Part shown: positions 25,992 to 34,788 of the stretch, in pieces | Layout of the letters: each line of letters begins with the position of its first letter | How positions within the stretch are numbered: position 1 is the first letter of the stretch | NCBI RefSeq assembly: GCF_032393985.1 | Contig: NZ_CP135918.1 | Coordinates: 1,488,001-1,552,000, forward strand | DNA: 64,000 nucleotides | Direction: 5' to 3' | From: Fischerella sp. JS2 | GTDB taxonomy: Bacteria; Cyanobacteriota; Cyanobacteriia; Cyanobacteriales; Nostocaceae | Program-made: the position numbers and the translations under genes | The notes under the pieces: generated by a model | Databases searched by the model: none | The model's input: only the letters and a program-made list of their open reading frames with translations | What the model was told of the DNA's origin: nothing

Positions 25992-27374
25992 CTAGTCCTG
26001 TGTAATTGATATACCCAACCACTCACTCAATTCATGGGCTAACCACTGTACTTCTGCTTCTGAGTTAATGCCCCCACCGATACCACACAGTTGATATTTC
26101 TGGTTTCCAGCCCAAATAATTAACTGAGGTGGAACCTCTGTTTTAGCACCCAAAAAATCGGAAGTACAATGTTTGGCAATATACACCAGCTTGGTAATTT
26201 CTTGTCTCGGTGCAGGACGACTACGGGGAAATTTCCAGCCTAATATTTCCCAGGTGAGGGTTATTTGCTTTTGATCCACTCGTAAATGAATGCTTAGAAA
26301 TAAAGCAAACAGAACTGTATTTCCCATAAGAAAGCTAGCACCCCAAAAGGGAAGTGAAATTAAGGCTAAGGGTATGTTGCCAGGGAAAGGTGTCAGCATG
26401 ACACCAACAGTCCACAAAAGAATAAATGAATTCCAAGCGATCGCAAATAGACTTCCGATGCCAAATAAAGGATGAAAACCAACTGGTGGGATAAAAATTT
26501 TCAAACAATTCCCATCTTTTGTCAGTCTAATTTTGCTAATAGTTGGTTTTTGAATAGCGACAGGCGCAAAATCTCTTTGCAAGACTATAATTGCTTCTTG
26601 GGCAGAAGTTAAACGTCGTTCCAAACTAGGCTGAATCATCAACCTCAACCAATAGGTAAAGGCAATACTTAAATTAGTTAAATGTTCAAATTGTATCCGC
26701 AAATCTTTTTGAGGCAGATTAGCAGGATGAACACCAGTTAGGAGATAAATTAAAGTCGCTCCCAAGCTATAGAGGTCAGAAGCAGGAACTGTGCGCCCAC
26801 TAAATTGTTCTGGTGGCATATAGCCGTACGTTCCCACAATAGTAATGGTTCCACCTTCAGTAGCAGCAACATTCTGCACTGAACCAAAGTCAACTAGATA
26901 AACTTGTCCAGCACTATTACCTGATCTATCTCCTAATAAAATATTGCTTGGTTTAATATCACGATGAATAACAGATGGATTTTGATTATGTAAGTAAACT
27001 AAAATTCCTAACAGTGACTTAGCTATATCTTTAAGTTCTGTTTCTGTAAAAGTGCGTCCTGCTTTGATATATTCTTCTAAATTTTTGGCTGGAATATAAG
27101 TTTGCACCAACGCAAACCCTTTTAACTGTGATGAATTCACCTCAAAATAGTCTAAATAGCGTGGAATAGCAGGATGTGATAAAGACTTGAGAGTTTCGGC
27201 TTCCCGCTCAAATAATTTCAGATCATCCCATTCAAAGTCATTGCTAAAGGATAGTAACTTGATCACAACTAATTCTTGCGTTTCCAAGTCACGAGCTAAC
27301 AATGTACGCCTTCCAGCTTTTTTCCCCAACTGCTGCTGTACTTCGTAACGCCTACCTAACACTTCACCAGTCAT
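25992..27374 (-). CDS. Serine/threonine protein kinase with membrane tail
   Basis: 460 residues. Kinase domain 1 to about 280: Lys39 in LVVIKLL, catalytic loop HRDIKPSNILL (His137-Leu147), DFG at 162-164 (YLVDFGSVQ) and GTYGYMPPEQF. The Gly-rich loop is non-canonical: it reads LGKKAGRRTLL near residues 16-26, without the GxGxxG pattern. Two or three membrane helices (about 320-370, with WNSFILLWTVGVML and FLMGNTVLFALFLSIHL) and a C-terminal cytosolic domain with WEILGWKFPR follow. This kinase-plus-tail layout is frequent in cyanobacteria. The substrate is unknown. Activity is plausible because the catalytic Asp, Lys and DFG are kept. Confidence 0.9.
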   Translation of the reverse strand: MTGEVLGRRYEVQQQLGKKAGRRTLLARDLETQELVVIKLLSFSNDFEWDDLKLFEREAETLKSLSHPAIPRYLDYFEVNSSQLKGFALVQTYIPAKNLEEYIKAGRTFTETELKDIAKSLLGILVYLHNQNPSVIHRDIKPSNILLGDRSGNSAGQVYLVDFGSVQNVAATEGGTITIVGTYGYMPPEQFSGRTVPASDLYSLGATLIYLLTGVHPANLPQKDLRIQFEHLTNLSIAFTYWLRLMIQPSLERRLTSAQEAIIVLQRDFAPVAIQKPTISKIRLTKDGNCLKIFIPPVGFHPLFGIGSLFAIAWNSFILLWTVGVMLTPFPGNIPLALISLPFWGASFLMGNTVLFALFLSIHLRVDQKQITLTWEILGWKFPRSRPAPRQEITKLVYIAKHCTSDFLGAKTEVPPQLIIWAGNQKYQLCGIGGGINSEAEVQWLAHELSEWLGISITQD

Positions 27375-27593
27375 ATCAAGCGCTATTTTTATTAACTACT
27401 CAATCTCAATAGCTAGATGTTACTGATTTCAGCAAGTCTGACTCTTGCTGGAACAAAAAATCTAACTACGTTATTTAATTCACGAGCTAGCTATATAATT
27501 TCTAATTCAAATTCAACAAAGCCACCTTTACCACTCTAGTATTAAAATGCTGTGGGATAGTTGCTATAGGAATGGACGGAGGAAATCTCAGCA

Positions 27594-28367
27594 GTGGAAA
27601 TTATAGATATATTTCGTAAAGTTGGGCCAGTGATCTGGCCGTTACTTCTATTTTCGGTGTTGGCGTTAAGTGTGATTTTAGAACGTCTATGGTTCTGGTT
27701 CCGAATTTTGAATCAAGAAAAGGAAACAGTTAATCGCATTTTAGAAGCTGCTCGTAACGATTGGGAAATCGCTAGGGATATTGCTAGACAAGCAACAGAT
27801 CAGCCAATTGGTAGGTTTTTGTATGCTCCTTTAAGCCAACCGATAAGTAATGCGGAACTGTTTCGCCTAGCACTAGAGTCAACAGCAGAAACCGAGTTAG
27901 CCCAGATGCGACGCGGTGAAAAAGTTTTAGAACTTGTCATTGCTGTTTCTCCGTTGCTGGGATTGTTTGGTACAGTCTGGGGTTTGATTAGGTCTTTGGA
28001 ATCAATTAAGATTGGCGACTTGGGAACAGAAGCAACAGCAGGAGTGACTACTGGTATTGGAGAAGCTTTATATAGTACAGCAATAGGAATGGGAATTGCG
28101 ATCATCAGCTTGATTTTTTACCGATTCTTTCAAGCTTTACTGGTCAATCAAGTCAAAATATTCCGTAAAGCGGGGAATGATTTGGAAATTCTTTATTTGC
28201 AGTCACCGCCTGATTTGAGTAATAGTCAATCTAACCTCTCCCAGCCGGAAGTTATTGTTCGAGATTCTACCGGAGGGAAATTCCTTTCCCCCCGCAAGCG
28301 AAATCAAAATAAGTTTTCTGAACCTCCAGAAATTTCAGATTCAGATAAATCCGATTCTGAAAATTAA
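27594..28367 (+). CDS. ExbB/TolQ/MotA-type proton channel protein
   Basis: 257 residues, GTG start with GGAGG about 11 bases upstream. Three membrane helices: near 13-32 (PLLLFSVLALSVILERLW), 120-145 (VLELVIAVSPLLGLFGTVWG) and 160-185 (GIGEALYSTAIGMGIAIISL). The LLGLFGTVWG and GIGEAL...T..G..I segments are the family signature lining the proton path. The C-terminal 70 residues are polar. With the ExbD-like protein downstream it should form a proton-motive-force-driven energiser, possibly for outer-membrane transport. No TonB gene is present in the window. Confidence 0.9.
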   Translation: MEIIDIFRKVGPVIWPLLLFSVLALSVILERLWFWFRILNQEKETVNRILEAARNDWEIARDIARQATDQPIGRFLYAPLSQPISNAELFRLALESTAETELAQMRRGEKVLELVIAVSPLLGLFGTVWGLIRSLESIKIGDLGTEATAGVTTGIGEALYSTAIGMGIAIISLIFYRFFQALLVNQVKIFRKAGNDLEILYLQSPPDLSNSQSNLSQPEVIVRDSTGGKFLSPRKRNQNKFSEPPEISDSDKSDSEN

Positions 28368-28374
28368 GTTATGT

Positions 28375-28458
28375 GTTGTTAGTTGTTTGTTGTTTGTTTT
28401 TAGAACAATCAACCATCAACTATCAACTCTCAACTACCAACCATCAACTAATCATCAG
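28375..28458. repeat. Heptameric tandem repeats between exbB and exbD genes
   Basis: Repeated gttgttt then caaccatcaactatcaactc units fill the 125-base gap between the two genes. Short tandemly repeated repetitive (STRR) type sequences of this kind are known from heterocystous cyanobacteria. Confidence 0.8.
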
Positions 28459-28492
28459 TTCACTAAAAAATGTAATCTCAACACACTAGCTT

Positions 28493-29155
28493 ATGAAAGT
28501 TAATTTACATACTCCCATTGAAGATGCTCAAGTTCAAATCATTCCCTTAATTGATGTTATTTTTTGTATTTTGACGTTTTTTATCTTGGCGTCTCTACAA
28601 TTTACTCGACAACAAGCAATTAATGTTGACTTGCCTAAAGCCAGTTCAGCAACAGGAAGTGTCAATGCGCTGCAAGGAAAAAATATTTTACCTGTAACTA
28701 TTGATGCTGTTGGTCAGATCTATGTAGAAAAACAACCAATAAGACGTGAACAACTAGCAGGGATTTTAAGAAATTATTTGCAGCAAAATCCTAATGGTAC
28801 TTTGGTACTAAATGCCTCTCGCTCAGCAACTTATAACGATGTTATAGAATTATTAGATTTGCTGCGACAAGTGGGAGGCGATCGCGTATCTTTGGGAATT
28901 ATACCTGGTTCTTCAGACAAACCAGCCAATTCTCTACCTATTACCCCTCCCTCTTTTCCAGTTAACCCTGGTGCAGCACCTGTACCCAATACTGCACCAG
29001 TGGCTCCATTCAATCCCCAGGGCAATTTTAACCTCAATTCCCCTTCAATTCCTAATTCAGTTCTCTTTCCTGCTGTACCTGGTCAGTCTAACACTGGTAC
29101 TTCTCCCCAGCAACCCACAGCACCAAGCAATACTAATCCTGCTTCACCAAGATGA
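28493..29155 (+). CDS. ExbD/TolR-type biopolymer transport protein with Pro/Asn-rich tail
   Basis: 220 residues. N-terminal single membrane helix with the required Asp: QIIPLIDVIFCILTFFILAS. The periplasmic domain (about 55-140) contains LPKASSATG and VDAVGQIYVEKQPI-type strands, ending in VELLDLLRQVGGDRVSLGI. Residues about 145-220 are Pro, Asn, Gln and Ser rich, an extension beyond the 130-145 residues usual for ExbD. Partner of the protein encoded just upstream. The tail may cross the peptidoglycan layer, but this is speculation. Confidence 0.88.
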   Translation: MKVNLHTPIEDAQVQIIPLIDVIFCILTFFILASLQFTRQQAINVDLPKASSATGSVNALQGKNILPVTIDAVGQIYVEKQPIRREQLAGILRNYLQQNPNGTLVLNASRSATYNDVIELLDLLRQVGGDRVSLGIIPGSSDKPANSLPITPPSFPVNPGAAPVPNTAPVAPFNPQGNFNLNSPSIPNSVLFPAVPGQSNTGTSPQQPTAPSNTNPASPR

Positions 29156-29450
29156 GATCATCCGATTTGAGATTTGAGATTTTGGATTGGTGAGATACGG
29201 ATAGCGAAAGAGCATGGCGATATTAAGTGCCGTTCTCATTAAGGAATCTGGAATTATACCCTGCTTTAAATTATCGGTCAACAGACGTGCTATGGCACGT
29301 CTCTACATTTCTAAACCTAAAAATATCTAAAATAAATTTTCGCTAGCGCAGAATTTTCTGCTAACTTACAAATTAAAGCTTCGTATTCGGTTTGTTTCTC
29401 TACGTCAACCGAGTGAATTTTATTGCGTTTTTTCACCAATCGCCATTTAA
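29156..29450. other. Spacer with palindrome and a possible small ORF
   Basis: Contains AGACGTGC (29283-29290) opposite GCACGTCT (29295-29302), a dispersed palindrome, and a 39-codon ORF on the minus strand described separately. Start of the downstream gene is preceded by AGGGA. Confidence 0.4.
29317..29436 (-). CDS. Possible small 39-residue protein
   Basis: GTG at 29436 gives a 39-residue charged peptide with an amphipathic middle (EKQTEYEALICKLAENSALA) ending at the TAG at 29317. No Shine-Dalgarno site is seen upstream. It is short enough to arise by chance, though its composition (Glu, Lys, Leu, Ala periodicity) is protein-like. It diverges from the holin-like gene. Confidence 0.25.
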   Translation of the reverse strand: MKKRNKIHSVDVEKQTEYEALICKLAENSALAKIYFRYF

Positions 29451-29468
29451 GTGTTAGGGATTGTAGCA

Positions 29469-29840
29469 ATGAATATTGTGTCGCTTTTTGTTGCTTGGTT
29501 AGTAGTGGCTGCTAGCTTTTATTTTATTAGTAAATTGCCATTTATTGGAGTAGAAATTGATACTCCACAAAAGACTTTGGTTTCTGCTGCCGTATTTGGA
29601 ATTGTGACAGCATTAGTTAGACCAATATTAGAGTTCGCATTTAAGCTACCAAATATTTTGACATTTGGATGGCTTGATGGATTTTTCTCATTTTTGATTA
29701 CTGTCATCTGCTTTGGAATCGCAGCCTATTTAGTACAGGGATTTCGCTTACGTTTTGGGATTTGGAGCGCTATTTTAGGGGCGCTAACGCTGTCGATAGT
29801 GATGAAGATAATTTACACTATATTACCGTTAAATAGTTAG
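29469..29840 (+). CDS. Holin-family-IV-like small membrane protein
   Basis: 123 residues from the ATG at 29469; a GTG six codons earlier is in frame, but AGGGA lies 8-12 bases ahead of the ATG. Four membrane helices, with the conserved features IVSLFVAWLVVAASFYFI, LVSAAVFGIVTALVRPIL and NILTFGWLDGFFSFLI that place it in the phage-holin-4-type (PF04020-like) family. Despite the name, chromosomal copies in cyanobacteria are not linked to prophages, and none is present here. Function unknown. Confidence 0.82.
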   Translation: MNIVSLFVAWLVVAASFYFISKLPFIGVEIDTPQKTLVSAAVFGIVTALVRPILEFAFKLPNILTFGWLDGFFSFLITVICFGIAAYLVQGFRLRFGIWSAILGALTLSIVMKIIYTILPLNS

Positions 29841-29937
29841 CAGTTACTCAGTTATCAGTTATTCAGTTATCAGTTATCAGTTATCAGTTATCAGTCTAAA
29901 TTGGTAACTAACAACTAACAACTAACAACTAATAACC
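29841..29937. repeat. Heptameric tandem repeats (cagttat, aactaac)
   Basis: At least six copies of a cagttat-like unit followed by four aactaac-like units, directly after the holin-like stop codon and just before the Psb29 stop codon. STRR-type; not a CRISPR array because no spacers separate the copies. Similar blocks: 38366-38393, 41989-42034. Confidence 0.85.
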
Positions 29938-29941
29938 ATAT

Positions 29942-30649
29942 TTATTCGCTGGCAGTTGGGGGAGTAACAGTAGTACTAGATTGTTGACTACGTTGTTCAC
30001 GTTTTTTGCGATCTGCTGAGAGCATATCTGCCATTACCACCAGTGCTTGGGTCATTTTATCTAGATTGGAACGATAAAGTTCCAAATCTTTATTGAGTTT
30101 GTCATCAGAAATATGCAAGCCAGTGGCAATGGATTTGAGTGCCTCAGTGCGTCGTTTTTCGTCTTTAACTAGTTCTGGATCTGACAGTTCTAATAAAGAG
30201 AATAAACCGATCGCAAACAAACGACTGTATTTAAATTTAGGATTACTAGCGATCGCTTGCAGATGGGATTGGAAGTCAGCATCTCGATTTAACTGAGTTT
30301 GTAGGCTTAAAGCAGCAATTAAATCTTGAGGTGGCAGACTTTTTGCTAGTTCTTGCAAACGTTGAGCATCCTGTCGATAGATTTGCGGATCTGCTTCTAT
30401 TGCCCGCAGCAGGGCGTTGAATATCGATTCCTTATCCGATTCTGGCTGATAGCCTTGCATGAATCGGTCGAATGAGGTAACGACGCCCAAGGCAAAAATT
30501 GGGTTATAGCTGAAATCAACATTTACTGCGAGTAGGTGCATTTCTACCATTAATTCCTCTACCACTCGCCGATAAATAGTGTGAATCGGTCGGGTGTGGA
30601 GAGAGTGAAAAGTGCGCTTTGTGTCTGATACAGTACGAACGTTATTCAC
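29942..30649 (-). CDS. thf1: Photosystem II biogenesis protein Psb29/Thf1
   Basis: 235 residues, usual length. All-helical protein that interacts with FtsH proteases and supports photosystem II repair and thylakoid formation. Family hallmarks: NVRTVSDTKRTFHSLHTRP at the N-terminus, YRRVVEELMVEMHLL, FALGVVTSFDRFMQGYQPE and YSRLFAIGLFSLLELSD. A C-terminal coiled coil (about 185-225) and a short Thr/Ser tail follow. Stop codon lies inside a STRR-flanked region. The gene is convergent with the holin-like gene and divergent from the CpcT gene. Confidence 0.95.
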   Translation of the reverse strand: MNNVRTVSDTKRTFHSLHTRPIHTIYRRVVEELMVEMHLLAVNVDFSYNPIFALGVVTSFDRFMQGYQPESDKESIFNALLRAIEADPQIYRQDAQRLQELAKSLPPQDLIAALSLQTQLNRDADFQSHLQAIASNPKFKYSRLFAIGLFSLLELSDPELVKDEKRRTEALKSIATGLHISDDKLNKDLELYRSNLDKMTQALVVMADMLSADRKKREQRSQQSSTTVTPPTASE

Positions 30650-30896
30650 AAAAAAAATTTAAGATTTTAGGGCGACGTATGTTTATTTTCTCGCTTCCAG
30701 GTCAGTTTGCCAAGTTTCGTTCTTGAAGGGATCGGGGATCGGGGATCAAATAATAGTTCAGTTAAGCTAAAATCCGTCTTGAAAAGCTTTAAGCTCTTTC
30801 GGAGCTGCTTAGGAACCAGTGCGGCGGACTCCTTTCCCGGCATAAAGTAAAGAGGCGTCATCTGGCGTCACCTGGTGTGAAACCTCCGCACTCTCC

Positions 30897-30955
30897 GAGA
30901 TGCCACTTTGCATCTCCAAAGTTTTCGCAAAATCCAAAATCCAAAATCCAAAATT
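30897..30955. repeat. Palindrome and aaatcc repeats ahead of the CpcT gene
   Basis: GAGATGC (30897-30903) faces GCATCTC (30910-30916) across a six-base loop, followed by four aaaatcc units at 30930-30955. The ORF is open upstream through these repeats, which are probably not translated. Confidence 0.7.
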
Positions 30956-30957
30956 TT

Positions 30958-31554
30958 ATGACCCTTGCACCAGAGTTAATCACCCTAGCTCAATACTTAG
31001 CGGGTGAATTTGACAATAGAGAACAAGCTTTGGCAGAACCTGCTTGGTACGTCCACTTACGTTTATGGCAAATACCTGTACCTCTATTTTTAGAAGACAG
31101 TCTGACCCTATTTGCCGAACAAGCCAATATTGTTAAATTAGACCAACCCTATCGTCAAAGAATAATGCGGCTCACGTCAGGACACAACCAAGACGCACCT
31201 CTGAAAGTACAATACTATATGCCTAAAAACCCAACAGCTTTACGTGGTGCTGGTCTTAACCCTTCATTACTTCAAACTTTGACACCTGACCAACTAGATT
31301 TACTACCTGATTGTGTTCTTAACGTCACTCAGAAAATACTAGCTCCCAATAACTATGAGTTTACTGCTACCCCACCTCCCAATAATCGTTGTTGCTTTAG
31401 TTATGCAGGCAATACCGTACAAGTTTCTCTCGGGTTTGAGGTTTCTCAACAAGAATTGAAAACTTACGACAAAGGAATTGACTCCGCTACTGGCAGTGCA
31501 ACTTGGGGAGCGATTATGGGGCCTTATCGCTACACCAAGCGAGAACAGTACTAA
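30958..31554 (+). CDS. cpcT: CpcT/CpeT-family phycobiliprotein chromophore lyase
   Basis: 198 residues from the ATG at 30958. The family covalently attaches phycocyanobilin to beta-subunit Cys-155 of phycocyanin. Typical segments: LAQYLAGEFDNREQALAEPA, WYVHLRLWQIPVPL and the C-terminal GPYRYTKREQY. Codons upstream of the ATG are made of aaatcc repeat and were left out; 195-205 residues is the normal length. No phycocyanin operon is adjacent, which is common for this gene. The bilin specificity (CpcT versus CpeT) is not proved by the sequence. Confidence 0.9.
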   Translation: MTLAPELITLAQYLAGEFDNREQALAEPAWYVHLRLWQIPVPLFLEDSLTLFAEQANIVKLDQPYRQRIMRLTSGHNQDAPLKVQYYMPKNPTALRGAGLNPSLLQTLTPDQLDLLPDCVLNVTQKILAPNNYEFTATPPPNNRCCFSYAGNTVQVSLGFEVSQQELKTYDKGIDSATGSATWGAIMGPYRYTKREQY

Positions 31555-31613
31555 ATGTTAAATTATGAAGTGTCTCTATTTCAGACTCTTCACTGTTCGT
31601 GTTTGACGTGGAA

Positions 31614-31982
31614 TCAGCTAGCTATGCTACGAGGTACACCTTCTAAAGCTTCCTGCTCGGTTTCAAATATTTCAAATACTGTATCCATCATCGTCACTTC
31701 AAAAACTAGTTTGGCTTCTGGGTGAACATTACAAATACGGAAACTACCCTTAACCTTGTCGGCATCGCGCATTCCTGCCACCAAAGAAGTTAAACCAGAA
31801 CTGTCGATAAAATTAACTTGACCAAGATTTACAACTACATGACGACTAAGTTTAGAAATACACTCCTGCAATTTCAAGCGAAATTGCCATGCTGTAGTGA
31901 TATCTAGGCGACCTGTGGGTGTTAAGACGATAACAGTATTGCCGTCTTGGGTTGTATAGGTTTTTTGCTCAATGTCTATCAC
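31614..31982 (-). CDS. STAS-domain anti-sigma-factor antagonist-like protein
   Basis: 122 residues from the GTG at 31982, which has AGGGGAGG four bases ahead; an in-frame ATG at 32000 is the alternative. One STAS domain (SpoIIAA-like): VIVLTPTGRLDITTAWQF, VVVNLGQVNFIDSSGLTSLV and FRICNVHPEAKLVFEVT. The serines in NFIDSSGL lie where SpoIIAA is phosphorylated by its kinase SpoIIAB. Stand-alone antagonists of this sort work in partner-switching pathways; neither a kinase nor a phosphatase partner is adjacent. Confidence 0.9.
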   Translation of the reverse strand: MIDIEQKTYTTQDGNTVIVLTPTGRLDITTAWQFRLKLQECISKLSRHVVVNLGQVNFIDSSGLTSLVAGMRDADKVKGSFRICNVHPEAKLVFEVTMMDTVFEIFETEQEALEGVPRSIAS

Positions 31983-32024
31983 TTTGCCTCCCCTTGGCAT
32001 TTGCAAAATCTACTAATTATGTAG

Positions 32025-32165
32025 TTAGTGGGTAGAGACACAATTAATTGCGTCTGTACATTAGTAGTTAGTAGTTAGTAGGGGCGTAATCTACCTTGAA
32101 ACTATTGGTTAATTATTTTACAGACTATTCACCACTGTCTACTATCCACTATCCACTAACTACTC
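32025..32165. repeat. STRR block downstream of hemF
   Basis: agttagt units at about 32062-32080 and ctatccacta/ctaactac units at about 32128-32165, between the STAS and hemF genes. No coding signal. Confidence 0.7.
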
Positions 32166-32191
32166 ACCTCTAGTAGTTTAACTCACACTTT

Positions 32192-33238
32192 TTACGTGTG
32201 ACTTGGTGTCCAGTTTATCCAATCTTGAGGTTTGAGGAAGGTTTCGTACAACTCAGCTTCGGGCGTGTTTGGTTCAGGTTTGTAGCCGTATTCCCACCGT
32301 ACCAAGGGTGGTAGGGACATCAAAATTGATTCCGTACGTCCATTGGTTTGTAGTCCAAAGATTGTACCTCGGTCATAAACCAAGTTAAATTCAACATATC
32401 GTCCTCGACGATACAGTTGAAAATTGCGTTGGCGATCGCTATATTCCATCATGTGTCGGCGTTGGACAATAGGTAAGTAGGCTGGTAAAAAAGCCATACC
32501 ACAACTTTGCACAAAAGCAAATAAATCTTCCCAATTCCGGGATGCAATTGTTCCTACTTGATTGCTATACTGAGCCGCTTCACCATCTGCATGGGGACCG
32601 CGATACAAAGCACCTTGACCATCTTGATAATCAAAAAACAGACCACCAACTCCCCGGGTCTCACCCCGGTGCTTTAAATAAAAATATTCATCACACCAGC
32701 GTTTGAATACTGGATAATACTCGGAGTGATGGGCATCACAAGCTTCCTTGAAAGTTTTATGGAAATGAATAGCATCCTCAGCAAACGGGTAATAGGGGGT
32801 GAGGTCAGCACCACCACCAAACCACCAAACTGGGCCAGCTTCAAAGTAGCGGTAATTAAGATGAACGGTAGGTACATAAGGATTACGGGGATGCAACACC
32901 ATAGAAGTGCCAGTGGCATAAAAACCATGTCCTGCCGCTTCTGGACGTTGGGTCAGAATTGATGGTGGCAAATGGGAACCCCAAACTTCAGAAAAATTTA
33001 CACCACCTTGTTCAAAGATCGCGCCATCACGCATCACGCGCGATCGCCCGCCACCTCCTTCGGGTCTTTCCCAAGAATCTTCTTGAAACTTAGCCACACC
33101 ATCTAATTTTTCTAAAGTTTGTGTAATTTCGTCTTGTAGTTGTTTCATAAACTGACTGACCCTAGCTTTAGCATCAGTCGGGGGTAAACAAGTAGATGAT
33201 TCTATTGGCAAAGTTGGGCTTTGGGAGTTTGTCACCAT
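32192..33238 (-). CDS. hemF: Oxygen-dependent coproporphyrinogen III oxidase
   Basis: 348 residues, standard length. Oxidative decarboxylation of coproporphyrinogen III to protoporphyrinogen IX for heme and chlorophyll. Family signature [20 protein letters not shown] is present, with WWFGGG before it, [13 protein letters not shown], and [19 protein letters not shown] near the C-terminus. The [10 protein letters not shown] segment is also conserved. ATG at 33238. Isolated gene with a long upstream spacer. Confidence 0.96.
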   Translation of the reverse strand: MVTNSQSPTLPIESSTCLPPTDAKARVSQFMKQLQDEITQTLEKLDGVAKFQEDSWERPEGGGGRSRVMRDGAIFEQGGVNFSEVWGSHLPPSILTQRPEAAGHGFYATGTSMVLHPRNPYVPTVHLNYRYFEAGPVWWFGGGADLTPYYPFAEDAIHFHKTFKEACDAHHSEYYPVFKRWCDEYFYLKHRGETRGVGGLFFDYQDGQGALYRGPHADGEAAQYSNQVGTIASRNWEDLFAFVQSCGMAFLPAYLPIVQRRHMMEYSDRQRNFQLYRRGRYVEFNLVYDRGTIFGLQTNGRTESILMSLPPLVRWEYGYKPEPNTPEAELYETFLKPQDWINWTPSHT

Positions 33239-34093
33239 AAGTTCAACGACCTAAATTAACAGTTTGCAAAAAGCACAATTTTTAACTAAAAATGCACGGT
33301 AGCTAAAAATCCGCCTAAAAATGCCCACATTGCTTTTTTCCTAAGAATCAAGCATTTTGGCAGTGGGTCGGTATGACTAGAGTTATTGTCCCTCAAATGC
33401 GTATGGCGTTGTATATTGATTGATTTTTTTTCAAATTCTTTTCTATGTGAAAATATTTTGGTACGTGTACTTAGCCAGAGCAAATTAATAAACCTCTGTT
33501 GAACATGGCACAAACAGAAGCCTTGACTAACTTGTCGGTCAAAAGCTTTGTATCACCTAGCATTAGGGGGTAAGTATAAAGCAAAAAACATGTTTTCATG
33601 CTTGAATGTGAGCAAAAACTCATAGAATCTCTTACAAAAATTTATGATTTCTTATTATTAAGAAACGTTAAAAGATTACAGGTAAAAGAAAAATACCAGT
33701 CCTTTAACCTTTGACACTAGTCGTTACACCAAAGTAAACTTTCAACGGCACTTTGGCTTTGCTTCTACCTAATTTTTGTAATAATTTCTAGTTGGGTTGT
33801 ACAACTCTCAGCCAACAAATTTAAAAACAAATATGTATAATTGCATACCACTTTTCTGTGAACTTCCGCAGTAAGTAGGAAGACATTAGACACTGATTAA
33901 TTATATTTATAAAAAAATAGAAAAAATGGTTTCTCTTGCAGATTTTACTTGGGGTTAGAAGGGAAGGGAGACGCGGAGATAGGAGGACAAGGGAGACAAG
34001 GGAGACAAGGGAGAAACAACTAATCCTCAATCCCCGATCCCTGACCCCCGATCCCGAATTTATCAAAAAGCGTGTAGCGAGGAGATAAAGAAA
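33239..34093. other. Long divergent spacer
   Basis: 855 bases between hemF and the SRPBCC gene. It contains an AT-rich left part, a G-skewed block of gggagacaa units at 33958-34018 followed by tccccgatccctgacc units to about 34055, and no recognisable tRNA, riboswitch or coding sequence. A 75-codon minus-strand ORF here (33286-33513) lacks a ribosome-binding site and protein-like composition. Confidence 0.4.
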
Positions 34094-34618
34094 ATGCGAG
34101 CTTGGTTGTCCAAATTCATCCAGCACAAACGTCGTCGGTTTTGTGCATCTTTGGTGCGAACATATCGCGAGATAAGTTCTGCTTCTGTTGATGAACTATG
34201 GCAAAAGCTAGTTGACTTGGCAGATGTCTCCTGGCATCCATTGCTCAAGAGTACCAATGTCCCTTATGGATTAGTACCCAAACCTGGGCTCATTTACCAA
34301 GCGGTAACACGCTTGTCACCCATTCCCATACGTATGTTTGTAGAACGTGTCAATCCTAGAGAATTATTAAGCATCAGAGTACTAGCAATTCCTGGTGTTG
34401 AAGAACGGGTCAGTTACAAAATAGAGTCCACAGTTTGTGGTACTTATTTGTCATATTCTGTAACATTACGTGGTTGGTTATCACCATTGATTTGGTTATT
34501 CTCTCGCCCTTACGCTAATCGCGTTGCTAAAGCTTTAATTGAGGCAGTAGAAAAAGGCACACTGCCAACAGTTCCAGGCAAGAGAAAACCTCTTAACGAT
34601 AGTTGTTTTGATTTTTAG
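34094..34618 (+). CDS. SRPBCC (START-like) family protein
   Basis: 174 residues, ATG at 34094, with AGGAG about ten bases ahead. Residues about 30-160 fit the SRPBCC/polyketide-cyclase fold: SASVDELWQKLVDLADVSWH (the canonical first helix and Trp), RVNPRELLSIRVLAIPGVEE (strands) and a C-terminal LIWLFSRPYANRVAKALI helix. Basic N-terminus. These proteins bind hydrophobic ligands; substrate unknown. Lies after a G-skewed repeat block and before an STRR block; not obviously in an operon. Confidence 0.75.
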   Translation: MRAWLSKFIQHKRRRFCASLVRTYREISSASVDELWQKLVDLADVSWHPLLKSTNVPYGLVPKPGLIYQAVTRLSPIPIRMFVERVNPRELLSIRVLAIPGVEERVSYKIESTVCGTYLSYSVTLRGWLSPLIWLFSRPYANRVAKALIEAVEKGTLPTVPGKRKPLNDSCFDF

Positions 34619-34710
34619 GAGTTGGTTGGTGGTTAGTGGTTGATGACTAATAACAATTACCAGTTACCCATTACTTATTACCCATTACCTACTAACTACC
34701 AACTACCAAC
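34619..34710. repeat. STRR block between SRPBCC and mrp genes
   Basis: Tandem ggttggt/gtggttg, then ccattac and aactacc heptamer-like units fill the first half of the gap upstream of mrp. Confidence 0.75.
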
Positions 34711-34788
34711 ACTTTCAAATTAAGATGCAAGTAGATAATCATTGCAGTTTGTTAAAAATGATTGCGGCAGTAAGCGTGAAATAAATTT

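Noticed and set aside
29841-29937. CRISPR array
   Set aside because: Units are 7 bases and directly adjacent, without spacers. This is STRR-type repeat, as are 54806-54908 and 37620-37700.
30667-30861. 64-residue minus-strand ORF upstream of Psb29
   Set aside because: Spans repeat-like ggggatc units and has no start context or motif.
33286-33513. 75-residue protein on the minus strand
   Set aside because: No ribosome-binding site, no recognisable motif, and low-complexity AT-rich composition.
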